Of a DNA stretch of 64,000 nucleotides, positions 1 through 11,699 are shown piece by piece. Positions within the stretch are counted from its first letter, which is position 1. Each line of letters opens with the position of its first letter. Made by a program: the position numbers and the translations under genes. Origin of the DNA: Rosa chinensis (taxonomy: Eukaryota; Streptophyta; Magnoliopsida; Rosales; Rosaceae); NCBI RefSeq assembly GCF_002994745.2, contig NC_037089.1, positions 82,236,347-82,300,346 on the forward strand, written 5' to 3'. The notes under the pieces are model-generated. The model was not told the origin of the DNA. It saw only the letters and a program-made list of their open reading frames with translations, and ran no database searches.

Positions 1-769
1 TATTAAAACTAGTAAAATCGATATTAAGTATTAACATATCTAATTTTATATTAAAAATGTTGGAGTGAAAAATGAAGTTGCGGAAGATGCATTGTGTCAT
101 GAGTTTTGTTTGGCTCCAAAACCAGTCTGGCATGCAAATAGTCTCTTTTTGAATGCGGAGGGTGCCAACACCGTGCGGTATAGTCGTCAGGGCATCCCTT
201 GTTCTGACTTCTTCTCAAACGCTGTGGACGAGGAGAGTACCAACCTCGTCACTAGGTTCTTTTCTATGCCTTCCGAAAAAGGACTTCTTGCCTTACGGAT
301 AAGGACTTGTGGTGTGATCTCTTGCTCACCGAGTCGATACTTAGCGTTGTCGGTTAAGCAGAGCAATCACCGGGAAGTAGGAGAAAACACGGGTTTGCAA
401 AAGCGTGACTTTAGCTTCACTGGGTTGCCAGGGCGTTACCCAATTGCTTTGCTGGTTTTCAACTAGGTTGAAGATAAGTTTGCTCCAGAGAGACTTTGAT
501 AATCTAAGAGATTAGTTGATTGGAGAGTTGTGTGTTTTTGCATCCTTGAAACCTGGTAGTTATATCCTAGGGTTTCGACTGTTCCTTGACATAGAAGGAT
601 TATTGATTGAAATTTCCTATTCAATATCCGCTACTTGATTCCAATAAGGGTTCGTTTTCTCATGGATCTCAGAAAGGGCGAAGCTATAACCCAAACCCAA
701 GTAGACTTAATTTTGGGCCGCCAGTATCGGCCTGCCTCACTGAACCCCCTAAAGGGATCTTGCCAAAAA
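1..769. other. unassigned repeat-like sequence with one 133-codon open frame
   Basis: Nothing here matches a family I recognise. An open frame at 65-466 (+) would encode 133 residues with no clear domain, membrane segment or signal peptide. Its context (AT-rich start, no visible splice sites, transposons on every side) suggests chance coding inside a repeat more than a gene. A short stretch at 660-740 precedes the hAT-like element. I cannot assign a function. Confidence 0.3.
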
Positions 770-778
770 TACTTTTAG

Positions 779-1994
779 GTGGGGCTAGGCATCCAAAACC
801 GAAGACCCGATCCCGTCCCAAAACCGTCCCGAAAATTGATGAAACAGGCTAGTATCAAAATCTGAAATTCACTGTTTAGGCCCGTCCCATCCAGTCCTGA
901 AAAAAAGGGACGGGCTTGGGTTCTCATTTTCTATGTCCCGTTTGGGCCCGTCCCGTACCGGTTCATATAAATATAAATATATATATATATATAAAATATG
1001 TATAATTTATATTATCTTCACTCCTACTTTCTTTTCTGTCTTGGTCTTGTCTCCATCTCTCCCTCACCTTTTATTAGTTTATTCCTCCTATTCAGTTTCT
1101 TTTCTTTCTTCTCTCCCTCTCGCCCCCCTGTCTTCACCTCTCTCGGCCCTCTCTCCCCAGTTTCTTTTCTTTCTTCTCCCTCTCTCTCCTCGTCCGTTTT
1201 CACCCCTCTCTGGTTCACTCTCCCTCACCCTTTATTCAGCCCTTCTTTCCTCACCCTTTGTTCAACCTCTATTTTTCAAAGACATCACCACTACACCACT
1301 GCACTCCGGCATCCTCTGCCCACAACCATCTTCAGTCAACCTCGGGGGCACCACAATCGTCGCACCACCCACAAGGAACGCCTTCTAGATCTATTCCTAT
1401 CGATTTTAATTATATTTTTTAAGATCTGGGTTTTGTCAATTTGTGCATGTTCTATGGAAGAAGTGGTATCTGAGGTTAATTTTATTTTCTTCTTTTCTTG
1501 AGATCTAGGTTTGTAAAAGTTGAGATCTGGATGTGTAAAAATTGATATTTGAGTTTTATTTTGATTTTGATATGGAAGAAACACTTCTTCTTTTATTTTT
1601 TTTGTTCTGGTCACAGAAACACTTTTTCTTTCCTTAATTCACTTGGAAGATGATCTCTCAGTACTTAATCTACTTGGTTTCTTATGTTTCAATGTCCTCT
1701 ACACTTGAAATTAGTGTCACGCAATATAGATATTTTCATATGTCATCTCTTCAGCTGCATCTTGAATGATTGAAATCTGGAAATTTTGGAATTTGGATAC
1801 TGAAGTGTCGGGAAAAAAAAAACAGTCGGGTACCCCGAATTGGGCTAGGGCCGGACCCCACCCTGATCGGTTTCGGTACCTTCGGTACCAACTTTGAAAA
1901 ACCTTAATCCTGTCCCGGCCCGTCCCGAATAATATTTTCGGTACCGGGTTCGGTATCAGTCAGTAACCGACCCGTCCTGGCCCGTGCCCAACCC
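779..1994. mobile_element. hAT-like non-autonomous DNA transposon
   Basis: A 1216-bp unit is bounded on both sides by the same 9 nucleotides, TACTTTTAG (770-778 and 1995-2003). The ends are imperfect inverted repeats: the left begins GTGGGGCTAGGCA and the complement of the right begins GGGTTGGGCACGGG. Both ends are rich in CCCG/CGGG words (780-960 and 1820-1994). Ends of the TAGGGGTGGGC type with an 8-bp target duplication are typical of plant hAT MITEs; here one duplicated base may belong to the ends instead. The interior (960-1800) holds a TA microsatellite and a CT-rich tract and no transposase, so the element would depend on another copy for movement. Several open frames in the CT-rich tract look like low-complexity artefacts. 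Confidence 0.6.
968..993. repeat. (TA)n microsatellite
   Basis: A run of TA dinucleotides with a few interruptions, inside the hAT-like element. Confidence 0.8.
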
Positions 1995-2003
1995 TACTTT
2001 TAG

Positions 2004-2733
2004 GCTCAAACAAGTTTAATGAAAATATTTTTGTTTATAGATATAAATTTTTGTTTAAATTAAGAATGGTTGTTGAATTTTATATTTTGCAAGTTGTTTT
2101 CAGATTCATTAGGGGGGGGGGGGTAATTTCTCAAAATCGGAGCCATATATATATTTACAGGTGTGAGTATGTCAATTCCTATGTCGCTGGAGTGGTTGAG
2201 ATATTTTCAAATTTTCTAAACATCCAAGGTTTGAAACTCGAATAATGATGTTTGGCTTTTTGTTTCATTATTTAAAATCAAGCTTAGGGCCCAAATTGGG
2301 CTGTTGGGCCATGAGTCAGTAGTTAAATATCGAGGATTTTGTGATAATATTGGGATTTTCACGAAGTTTCGAGAATTTCCAACGAAAAACTCTTGGTATA
2401 TCTTGAAAATATCGTGATGCTGAAAAAATGAAAATATCATCGATATTTCGGTGATATTTTCGATTTTTATGACATTGGTTCGATGGGATTGATAGGAACA
2501 GATGTTGCTGTTAGACCATTAATATTTAGTTTCACTGTTATGGTGACTAGTGATGAACTAGAATATTTAGTGGTAACTAGTATGTTAGTTTCACTGTTAT
2601 GGTTTTGGCAGCTTGGTATGTATTTAAATAAATTTTTTTTTTTTTAGCATCTATGGTTTTTCTTTGTAAAAATACATTGGATTATTGGAGTTCTTGGAGG
2701 TAGTCTTAGAGGCCATGATGTATTGGGTGACCG
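2004..2733. other. non-coding AT-rich spacer with a 12-G tract
   Basis: No gene is visible. A run of 12 G lies at 2112-2123. Around 2330-2460 the sequence repeats words such as GATATTTTC and ATATCG on both strands, as old MITE-like repeats do, but I found no clean ends. Confidence 0.4.
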
Positions 2734-3258
2734 ATACTACAAGAACTTTTGTTATTAATAGCATTTCACGATAGCGTTTTTTCACGAAGTGCTATAATTG
2801 ACCAGTTTGACTACAAGTCAAAGTCACAAACGCTACAAAACAATGAGAAACGCTATGATTATATTTAATTACACGCGAATCTGTTGCAGCCTCATGAAAA
2901 TTAAAGCGGGGACTTACTTTGTGCAGGCGCGATCAATTGAATTTTAAAAAAATTAGTCTCCGCAAAAATATATAAGGATAAGGAATGTTAAAAAGCAGAA
3001 CATCAGTGAATGAAAAAAAAAATAAAAACTCTTTCCCGAACTCTGGTGCCCAAGGTTTATTCTTGAAATGCGAAAGCTTTATTGTTGCATTAATGCAGCT
3101 TTTTTCAAATTCTATCTCTGCTCTATTATCTTTTTGCTGATCAAGAAGCCAAATCCAACTGGAGTACACAAACAGACTAAATATAAATCTAAACTTGTAG
3201 CTACCTACAGCAGCACATCTTTTCCTTTTTTGTTTTTTGTTTTGTTTTTTTTCTAATA
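2734..3258. mobile_element. possible terminal remnant of a CACTA transposon
   Basis: Near 2736 the sequence ACTACAAGAAC resembles the CACTACAAGAAAA end of plant CACTA elements with its first bases changed. It is followed by copies of a short word in both orientations (ATAGCG near 2773, AAACGCTA near 2829 and 2849), like subterminal repeats. No matching right end was found, so this would be a broken relic. From 3220 the sequence is T-rich and leads into the LINE tail. Confidence 0.3.
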
Positions 3259-3555
3259 TTTTTTTTTTTGAAACAAACAAGGAATTAGGCGATATTAGCT
3301 CGTTGTTACCAGTCTTTGCGACTAGCACCTACCCTCCCCAAAGGGACAGGACCACTACACCCAGAAACTCACCGCCCTTCCCCTTATTTGAATTTATTAA
3401 GATAATAAAAAGCAAAGTTTACAACAAAATTAGGGGTGAGAACCAAACCCAATTCGACAAAAAAGAAAAAGAGAGACGACTTCTCCTTATACGATAAACT
3501 TGAAACAAATTGGAACCCTAAAAGACAGCCCATAAGCATGTAATTATGAGAAACG

Positions 3556-4236
3556 TTAGTCTAGCCTAGAGAAGAAGTCATGACCAAAAGAAGAGACTAG
3601 AAACTGTGGCAAGACAGGCCACCAGTGAACTCCACCCTGAAGAGCTCCATAATTATCAAGAGCATCCGCTACTTTGTTTCCTTCTCGAAAGATGTGAGAG
3701 ACATGTACCCTCATTTGTTGAACCATAAGAAGACAATTGGCCCATAAAGTTCTTAAGCGCCATGGAATTAGCTGTGGATTCCTGAAGTAAGAGACCACAA
3801 GCATGGAATCTGTTTCCACCCATAAAATGGACAAACCTTTTTTAGTAGCAATCTTGATGGCCTCCACTTCTGCTTTCACCTCAGCATCCAAATAACTTGG
3901 GACATTAACTTGATGAGCAAAAGCACCCAGAAATAGTGCAGAATCATCTATGAAAACACCCCCACAACTTGCATTACCATTATCTCGAAATGAACCATCA
4001 GTATTTACCTTGATAAAGTTAGAAGGAGGAGGAGACCAGATGACAAGGATATAACGAGGTGCCCTGGGGCTCAGAGGAGACAGACCCAGGATCATGAAAA
4101 TAGGTAACCCATTTGTAGCAACTTGGAAAGGCCTAAAAACAAGCTCTGCTGACTCCTTGACTGAAGTAGTACAAAGCTGCTTAAAGCTTAAGAAACAACA
4201 CATGCCCCCTTTATGTTCCAATTTATTTCTCTCCAA
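3556..4236 (-). pseudogene. LINE RNase H domain
   Basis: This 226-codon open stretch carries a plant-LINE type RNase H fold (RVT_3-like). The acidic active-site set is visible: D in VNTDGSF, E in AEVEAIKIA, D in ETDSML and D in NKVADAL. In LINEs this domain removes the RNA strand during target-primed reverse transcription, or is kept as a tail of ORF2. The start methionine is arbitrary, since the real protein continues upstream into the zinc domain with a frame break between about 4240 and 4300. The stop at 3556 is probably the natural ORF2 end, because only 3' tail sequence follows. A stand-alone host RNase H-like gene is the alternative, but the LINE domains upstream argue against it. Confidence 0.8.
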
Positions 4237-4304
4237 CCAAGTACACCAAAGGACATTACAAACCGAAATAAACTAGAGCAACTTGACAGACTTGCTAAGA
4301 GAAG

Positions 4305-4620
4305 TCAGTAAATTATCATTAATATAATCAGTGAGGGGAGTACCTGGAGGAAAGTGCAAATGAATAAATTCAATAACCAAGTCCAGACTGAATGCACCAC
4401 AGAGCAATTAAGGAAGAGATGATCAATAGACTCGACATCACTGCCACAAAGGTAACATCTGGAGCAGAATGTAATATCCATCCGCTGCATCCTCTCTTCT
4501 ATCTAAATCTGATTTTGCAATATCTTCCAGGTGGTCAAGCTTTTTCAAGGCTGGATAGCAGCATTCCAAATTCTTTCTCCCCATGCCAGCTTAGGCTGCT
4601 GGTTGGCTAGAGAACTATAA
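4305..4620 (-). pseudogene. LINE zf-RVT zinc-binding domain
   Basis: The minus strand encodes a short reading frame with the zf-RVT signature of plant LINE ORF2: the spaced residues CSRCYLCG, then DHLFLNC, then SVW. Upstream (about 4620-4500) an AWGERIW-like block typical of the region before zf-RVT can be read with a stop and a frame change. This domain normally sits between the reverse transcriptase and RNase H, as here. The frame is open for only 61 codons (4490-4305), so it is a remnant. Confidence 0.75.
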
Positions 4621-4743
4621 GCCAACTTGGATGAAAAACAGCCAGAAGAAGTAGCCACCCAAACCAATACATCATTAGTTTTTGTTGTTGACAGAGCATA
4701 CCTATGGATTGAATCCATTAAATCCAGATGAGAGCTTCTAAAA

Positions 4744-6913
4744 TGTTAGGTTCATAATTACCTAGGAATTATTCCCCTAATCTTGTATTTTTGCTTAACC
4801 TTTATGTTTATTTATATATATTTATTAGGTTTTTCTTATCATGCTAGGAAATGATGGAGAAGCATGGAAATGCACTAGACAAGGAAGGAAAAGGGGGGGG
4901 GGGGCGGGCAGCCTAATCAAACGAACTCCAAATGAGTTGAAACTTTCCAGGTCTATTCTAGACATCCTAAGAATAATTTATTATGAATAATTCAAGAGCT
5001 AGTTTGGAGTAGAAAGCCTTCAAAAGCTTGGTCCAAGTATCTGACTAAAAGAAGAAAATGACAAAACCCGACCAGTATGGATTCCGGCAGAATTTTCGGC
5101 TAAAACGCTATAAACTAAGCTCTGAAATTTTACCAAGATGATCCATACTTATTGAGGAACATTTGGTATGAAGAAGTCGAAGGCTAATTTTGAAGTCTCG
5201 GTGGAGATTCAATAGAATGAAGCTTCGGAAGCAGAAAATGAATCCTAGTTGAATAAGGGTAACTTGGCCGAGAATCCATTTTAGACGGATTTTTTGTGCA
5301 CTTTTGGAAGGGTTATGTTGCTGCAATTCTCAAGGAGAGTTATAGAAGAATCCTACAAGATTATGACAAGATTAATCTATCATATTATCATTTGGATAAT
5401 ATGCATGGTGCATAAGGTTCTCTCCATGATTGTCATTGACATTGGTGACCCAAAACCACCCAAACACTCTTCAATTTCATGTTTCCCATGCACAATAAAG
5501 AGAGCTAGCTGCTTCTCTCTTCTCCTAAGTCATATTTTTCTAATCCACACTCTAATAGCTCATCATTACTTTCCTCTTTTTACTCCATCTCTTCCATACC
5601 CTTTTCCCTTATTTTTAGGATCTATTACCACTCTCATACTCCACCTCCCTGCTTCTTACAATGCTTGAGCTGCTCCTTTTGCTTCCATTCATCATTTTAC
5701 TCCTCTCTCTCTTCTCTATATAAGCATCCCTTTCATCACACTCTTAAGGCATCACCCACACTTAGCCATTACATCATTTTCTCTCTCTATTCTCTACACA
5801 ATCCACTACCATCTCATCTACAAAACCTCCATCTCCACCACTTCATTTCCCAACTACATTTCTACTCATAACATCTTACATATACCAAGCATCATCATCA
5901 TCTCAAGTCTTGAAGAAGGAGTTCAAGGAAGAAGCTAGAGCACAAGAGGAGCCACCACATCATCTCTATGATCAATCACTTCATCATCCTTCACTTGTGA
6001 TCATCCCTAGTCATTTCTAAACTCTATTCTTTGATAGCTTAATGCCATTATGTTGATGTAGATATGTATGAGTAGTCTATTGTTGGGGCTAGGGTTGAAA
6101 GCCCTAGCCAAACTTATAATGCATTAATGTTTGAATCTTATTTGATGCAATTTCCATTATCATCTTCACATGCTAATTCAAGAAGTAAATGCTTGTATTT
6201 GAATCTAGCTAATTTGAATATTTTGCATTTGTCATTACATGAACAATGTTTAAAGAGTAGCTAGCTTTGAACATTAATAGCATGATAGCACACTAGATGT
6301 GTATGTGAGGGTAGTGAGTTAAAATCACCTAGACCTAGGATTGGTTTGCTTGCTTGATTATCTAAACTCAAACCTTTATGCATCTAGGAGTAAGGAATTA
6401 ATACTTATCCGGTAATATAACTTGTTCTTGGGTAGTTAGTTTTGCTCTTATCCGGTGGAAATTGATAAAATCAAAGGAGTTTAGGCCTTAGTAGTCTTAT
6501 CCGGATTCTAATAGGGTAATTGGATACTTGAGATTGTTTTACATATAGTTTGAACATCAATGCATGCAAGGGAGGCTATGGTGAATAACCTAAAGCTCTA
6601 ACTTCCATCCATTATATCACATTTAGTTTAGCATAGCCTAGTTTACATTTTAAGTTTTTATCTTGTGTTAATTTGAGTTAAAACCATCTCCAAAGCCAAA
6701 ATCAAACCACTACACTATCTTGCATATATTCACCATGAACTTTGGTTCACTTGTGAGCCCTTGTTTGTGATTTGTACATTTGCATATTCATCTAGCACCC
6801 TTTAGGTTTTGCCTAGCGTGGGTTTTCCAATTCCTTGGGTACGATATCCCCTACTCATAATCCCCTACACTATAACTTGGCTCTTATACTTGAGGGTGGC
6901 TATTTGGCTAACA
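4744..6913. mobile_element. solo LTR, 2170 bp, inserted in the LINE
   Basis: The unit starts TGTTAG and ends CTAACA, a 6-bp inverted repeat with the TG...CA ends of LTRs. It is flanked on both sides by the 5-bp target duplication TAAAA (4739-4743 and 6914-6918). It sits between the zf-RVT and reverse transcriptase parts of the LINE, so removing it restores the LINE order. I found no internal coding region and no second copy of its ends inside, so it is a solo LTR left by LTR-LTR recombination. A CT-rich leader and TATA box near 5715 fit an LTR promoter in plus orientation. A run of 12 G lies at 4893-4904. Confidence 0.85.
5714..5724 (+). promoter_or_regulatory. TATA box of the solo LTR
   Basis: TCTATATAAG follows a long CT-rich stretch inside the LTR and has the spacing expected between U3 and R. 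It is the most likely transcription start signal of the parent retrotransposon in plus orientation. Activity is inferred from sequence only. Confidence 0.5.
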
Positions 6914-7811
6914 TAAAACTCTCAGAGAAAGACTATTCACCATCCTGAACAAAATCTGAGACTTTGTCTTGCAAATAATCACAAATTTTTGGTTCATAGT
7001 TTAGAGTTTTTGCTATCAGCTCTCAGCCAATTATCAAGCCAAAGTTTTCTCAAACCCAGCTAGACTGAAGACTTCTTGTAATATGAAGGAGGCTGCAAGG
7101 CCTCAGATAAGAAACGATCATGAAGAAAGCTAGCAGAAGAGATGTAAATCTTGAAGCAACATCCCAACACCTTTTTAGAAGAAGGGATTGATTCAAAGTG
7201 AATAAATTTTTAAGGCCCAAGCCACCTTGAGCTTTTGGGAGACAGTAGGAATTCTAGGCAACTAAGGCTAACCCTGATTTAAGAGGATCTCCATTCCAAA
7301 AAAAATTACGAACCCAACCCTGGACTTTGGCTAATAGAGCTTTAGGCGACTCATATACTTGGAAGCTGTACATTAGGTGGCTTTGTATCACATAATCAAT
7401 TAATTGTAAATGACCAGCTTGAGAGAGTTGCTTACCTTTCCAACAGCTAAGCTTGCACAGGACCTTGTCGGCAATGGGCATCAAGAAATCTGATTTGGGA
7501 CAACCCATAAAGATAGGCACCCCAAGGTAAGTGAAAGGAAGGGAGCCTTCTTGAATGCCCAGAAGCTGTTGAATACTATCTTCCCTGTGGGTTGCGAATT
7601 TTCCCAAAAACAGCTTAGATTTAGCTTTATTAATACACTGACCTGAATTGATCGCGTATTCCTCCATGAAATTCATAAGGTTGCGAAGCTGTCTAATATT
7701 GCCTTGCAGGAATACCATGACATCGTCTGCAAATAGGGCATGAGAAGGAGGATTTAAGGAAGAGGGGGCAGTGATGTAGTTCATTTTATTCTCATCCACC
7801 AGCAAGGACAA
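6914..7811 (-). pseudogene. LINE reverse transcriptase, C-terminal half
   Basis: The minus-strand frame at 7811-7254 shows the FADD catalytic box (HALFADDVMVFLQG) of non-LTR reverse transcriptases. It is followed by the INKAKSK and FTYLGVPIF blocks that come after it in plant LINEs, then the C-terminal SCWKGKQLSQAGHLQLI block. 7253-6914 continues the thumb region in broken frames up to the solo LTR junction. FADD is a normal non-LTR variant of the YxDD motif, so the active site itself is intact. The frame is separated from the N-terminal half by a degraded stretch at 7812-8034. Confidence 0.85.
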
Positions 7812-8034
7812 TCCCTAACTACGCACTTCTTCCACTAGACAGAAAAGAAGAGGTGATAACAGATCACGTTGCCTTAGTCATCTTGAATACGTAAAGAAAC
7901 CACTTGTCTAACCATTTTATGGAGATGTGTGCAGATTTTAGGATGTTATGAATGTACCGAACAAAAGTATCACTGAAGCCAAAAGTCCATAAAACTCAAA
8001 GGAGAAATTCCAGTTAAGGGTGTCAAAAGCTTTA

Positions 8035-8931
8035 TTAATATCTTCCACTCCTGCAATAAGTGAGCAAATTCACACACTCAGAAGTAATAGTAATCGGATC
8101 AATAATTGAATGCCCCTTGATGAAATCACTTTGCTGAGGGGAAATGATTCTCGAAGTAATTGGCCCAAGACGATCTGCTAGAATTTTTGTGGTAATTTTG
8201 AACACAAAGTTGGTTAAAGCAATTAGTCTGTAGTCAGAAATACTTTCACAGTCTTCAACTTTAGGAACCAAAATTAGCAAATTCGAATTGAAATACAGCA
8301 TTATAAACCCATCCTTAAAGAAACTCTGAATTGATAAAGTCACGTCATGAAAAATAATCGACCAACAATGCTTAATGAAACAACCTCCAAAACCATTTGG
8401 ACCAGGGCTACTAAAACTATTCATATCAATGACAGCAGCTAGAATTTCGTCACAAGTGCGAATGGAAAGAAGCCTGGTATTTTCTGCATGTGTAACTACA
8501 TGTAGGATCACCCTCTCAACTAACCTAGTATCAATAATAGAATTATCTCTAGAGAAATAGTTCTCAAAATGGTGCACAAAGTGGACTGACAGCTTGTCTT
8601 GGTCACTAATAACTTCCCCGTCCACTGTGATTAAAGAGATGGTCAACCTTCTTAGCTCAACCATATTGTGAAAAAAAGAAGTGTTCCTGTCACCATCCAT
8701 TAACCACCTGATTCTTGACTTGTCAAGGAGAAAAGAAGCTTGTAAAGAGAGGTCTAAGATGAACTTGGACTGGGCAAAATCCTCACGTTCAAATCTGTCC
8801 TGTGATAGGCCAAGTCTTGAAATTTCATCTTGAATGCCATCAAGCTCTGCTTTGGAAGAGCGAACTCGGTCATGAACATCCCTAATTTGGTTTTGACTCC
8901 AGCTTCTTAACATCCCTTTGAGAGCCCTCAA
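8035..8931 (-). pseudogene. LINE endonuclease-RT linker and reverse transcriptase N-terminal half
   Basis: This is a 298-codon open frame. The first half is the linker typical of plant LINE ORF2 (WLMDGDRNTSFFH block). The second half starts the reverse transcriptase with the SSPGPNGFGG box (usually SPGPDGF), LLILVPKV, the ISDYRLIALTN block (usually DFRPISL) and the QQSDFIKGHSI block (usually QxAFIxGRxI). Several of these have drifted from consensus, consistent with a dead copy. The frame ends within the domain, and the catalytic half lies in a different frame further downstream (lower coordinates). Confidence 0.85.
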
Positions 8932-8939
8932 CTTAGAAG

Positions 8940-9736
8940 CTAAGATAAATTGAGGGCAACTATAGAATTCAAGCGACTCTCAATAATCTTTCACTAAGTC
9001 AAAAAAACCTGGTCGTTGAAGCCAAAGACTCTGAAATCTAAACGCCGATTTGAATTGTACTGTTAGTCTAGAACAAGAAAGCATAATTCTGAGGTTGCCA
9101 TGGTTAGAGTGCAGCAATCTATAGTGGCCTAAGAGTTCAACCAATTCAAATTCCCAATTGCCTGATCCAATCTAACATCAATAATGTGATTTGTCCAAGT
9201 GTAAGCTATCCCTTTAGTTGGAATATCCAAACGTTCACATGAATCACACAACCACTAAAACTCAATGAAAAAGGTAGTAGACAGAGGAGGCCTTCCTTTC
9301 TTTTCATGAGCCCCCAAGACATAGTTAAAATCCCCAAAGATTGCCTAAGGAGAGCTAGCCGCTAGAGAATGAACAGTAGCCAAGTTCTTCCATAATTGCC
9401 TTCTTCTAGTAATTGTGGTTTTTGCATATATAGCAATAAGGAAAAAATTAATCCCCTCTATGTCACATCAGACAGTGACCTACTATGATGTTGCTAAAAC
9501 TAGATGGGCCCTGAATGATTCATGACATAGAAACCAAAGGTTGGGAACTTGTGATCCCCTATTAGTTGCAACTGGGCCAAGTCCCAATGACCTCCAATAT
9601 GAAACAATAATAGAATCAATACAACAAAAGGTTTTGAAATGCAAACCACTAAAGGTTTAAGATTATGCACCATATTTGTAAGCGCCCGTTGCGTGTCATC
9701 ATTAGCAATGCCACGGGCTTTCTAATAGATTACTTT
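8940..9736 (-). pseudogene. LINE endonuclease (EEP family) remnant
   Basis: No long frame is open, but EEP/APE-type endonuclease motifs can be read on the minus strand in changing frames. An ARGIAND block near 9715 corresponds to the N-terminal WNCRG motif, an IFGDFNYVLG block near 9340 to the GDFN motif, and a GIAYTWTNH block near 9200 to the GxxxTWxN motif. In LINEs this domain nicks the target DNA. The N-terminus is cut off exactly where the candidate LTR begins at 9737. Confidence 0.65.
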
Positions 9737-10430
9737 TGTTAATTTTTAAGATTCAGCGGTGGCTAAACCTTGGTTAACGCTGGTCCAATGGGCGGACCGC
9801 TACTTGTGATGTAATCAATACTTCTGCTACCTGTCAAGTAAAATACAAAGGGCGTCAGAGGGAGACCGCGCTGGGTGGTCTTCTCTTCTCTGATGCCTAA
9901 GTTAGTCAATGGATTTATGTTGACAGAATAATAGTAGGTAAGTAGTAAATGAGTAATTAATGAGGAGAGAGGAGAGAACCTTTTATAGGTGGGGAAGAGG
10001 CTGACCTCTTCCATGTTTTTGATGTGGGACTGATATGCTCCAGTTCACAACTACTGGAGCTTCTGATGCTATCTTGGCATGGCGCGTGGCGGCGCGTTAG
10101 CTGTGATATGGGGGTGAGCCGGGTCTCAGGTGGTAGTGTGTTCGGCTGTGTTTTCGTACGTCACTCCATTGGTGGGAGTTGGTACCGCTGATAGTAGCAT
10201 GAGCGTGGCTCATTATAGCTAATTATGCTTGGAAAATGTTTATGTAAGTACAAGTTCCCTAAGTCCCCAGTCAAGGAGGGCAATCTTGGTTGGGGAGTTG
10301 CCTAACGGTTTGAAGCATTACATACGCTAGACTTGCGAAAGCATAATTAGCGTCAGTGCGTTGTCAACCATGGAATTACTAAGAAACCGCTTTATACCCT
10401 TTTGGGTGGGCCCCTACTAGGCCCCCCAAG
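9737..10430 (-). repeat. candidate 3' LTR of the first Tat-type gypsy element
   Basis: The stretch is proposed as an LTR on four grounds. It starts TG right where the LINE stops. It ends CA next to a pyrimidine-rich block (10431-10449), which is a polypurine tract on the minus strand. It has a minus-strand TATA box at 9979-9989. The gypsy pol to its right has the same orientation. No second copy lies in the window, so both the length (694 bp) and the ends are provisional. Confidence 0.4.
9979..9989 (-). promoter_or_regulatory. TATA box of candidate LTR
   Basis: The minus strand reads CCTATAAAAGG, a good plant TATA element, about 240 bp before the proposed U5 end. Confidence 0.45.
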
Positions 10431-11699
10431 GAGTCCCCCACTCCCCGGCTAAGATAGACCTCCGTTTGGTCAGTGTATTGTTTGTTAAGGGGAGCTGCGC
10501 TGAGCAGAGGGCATTGGGTAGCGAGCCCAATCTTTGATACGCTAGTGTCGGGGGTCAACGTGCCTGATCAGGGCCATCGAAGAATGTTGATATGTCTCTG
10601 TACTTGGTCTAGAGGGACGTAGCTTGCCTGCAACGCCGCATGGCTGTCGTTGTCAGAATGAGGCGTTGCCTCGGGAATCGCCTTTGGTGGAAGTCCCTCC
10701 GCTGATAAAAAGTGATAAGATGTGTCGCGGGGACTTTCTGGCTTGAAGATGAGCGAGCGGTGTTACGCTTAGCGGATACTATTGCAAGATGAAGTTAGTA
10801 ATTCCGCTAACGGCGTTTCGCTTAACGGATACAATTTTACAAGATGAAAGGGAGAAGTCCCGCTAGCGGGGTTGCGCATAGTGGAGGCTGTCTCGCTTGC
10901 AAGATGAAAAGGGAAAAGTCTCGCTAGCAGTGTTGTGCTTAGCGGAGACTGTCTCGCTGATTGGTGAACTTCCTCTTTGACGGTTACTTCTGATAGACGC
11001 TTCATCGGCCTCATGCATTGTGTTAGCGTGTGGGATAACGTCTCCTCAGCATGGCTGTATCTTCGCCATTAATGCTAGTAATTATGGATTTTGTAACCGA
11101 GGCATTGCCTCGGTTAATTCAGAGAGTAAGTGTGATCGTGGGACACGTGTATGGCTGTCATGTGATGTCATAGAAAGAGCGAAACCATTTGGTCAGTGGA
11201 TGGCTTAGATTTGTTTGATGTTGACATAAAAAGAGGGAAACCGAGTGGTTCAACACTTCTGCAGTTTGAACTAATATTTTCGCCTTCAAGCTTTGCTCTG
11301 AGATCCGAGAAGAAGGTTCTGCAATTCTTGTGAGGTTATTGATCTTTGGAGGACGGAGACCTCTTGAAGCGAAGACGAGCACCATTAAGCGCACCAGAGT
11401 TGCCATCGTTCAGGTTGGTTATTTGAGCCCTCCGCCTATTTGTTTGATCGTTGTTTCTGCCAGTTGAGATTTTTTGTCATTTGGAGTAAATGGTGCCATT
11501 CTAATGGGTGTCCGAGGGTGCAAAATGGTTTTGGGGATGGGGTTAGGTGTTTGTGGTAGAGAGTTGAGATTTTTGGATTTTCTAGATGGTTGAATCTGGG
11601 TTTTGGAAGTATGTATACATGTGTTCTTGTTTGGTCGTTTTGTAATTGACTGACTTAGGTTTTAGGGTTTGTGATGGCTAGCATCGTAGAGATCTCAAT
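10431..11699. other. non-coding 3' region of the Tat element, with a minisatellite
   Basis: No gene is supported. This stretch lies between the candidate LTR and polypurine tract and the opposite-strand extra gene, where Tat elements have untranslated sequence. It contains the 53-61-bp tandem repeats listed separately. It could hold the promoter for the plus-strand gene, but I see no strong TATA box. Confidence 0.4.
10763..10960. repeat. tandem repeat, units of 53-61 bp
   Basis: About 3.5 degenerate copies begin near 10766, 10819, 10875 and 10936. Each carries a CGCTTAGCGGA-like word, then GCAAGATGAA and CCGCTAGCGG-like words. Unit lengths differ (53, 56 and 61), showing small indels. Confidence 0.7.

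Larger units (their letters stand above)
3259..9736 (-). mobile_element. decayed LINE (L1-type non-LTR retrotransposon), split by a solo LTR
   Basis: Read on the minus strand, the order is endonuclease (9736-8940), reverse transcriptase (8931 to about 6914), zf-RVT zinc domain (about 4620-4305) and RNase H (4236-3556), then a short 3' part ending in poly(A), seen as the T run at 3261-3269. This is the plant L1-type ORF2 order. The copy is broken by stops and frameshifts and interrupted by the LTR at 4744-6913. It lacks ORF1 and the very start of the endonuclease, because a gypsy LTR begins at 9737. It is dead as an autonomous element. Confidence 0.85.

Noticed and set aside
933..1501. Overlapping open frames of 151 and 167 codons
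   Set aside because: They lie in a CT-rich tract of a hAT-like element, overlap in different phases and are almost only S, L, P and F residues.
4094..4276. Plus-strand 60-codon frame
   Set aside because: It is the antisense shadow of the LINE RNase H frame.
5294..5871. Two plus-strand frames in the solo LTR
   Set aside because: They fall in the CT-rich promoter and leader region of an LTR and have no domain or conserved codon pattern.
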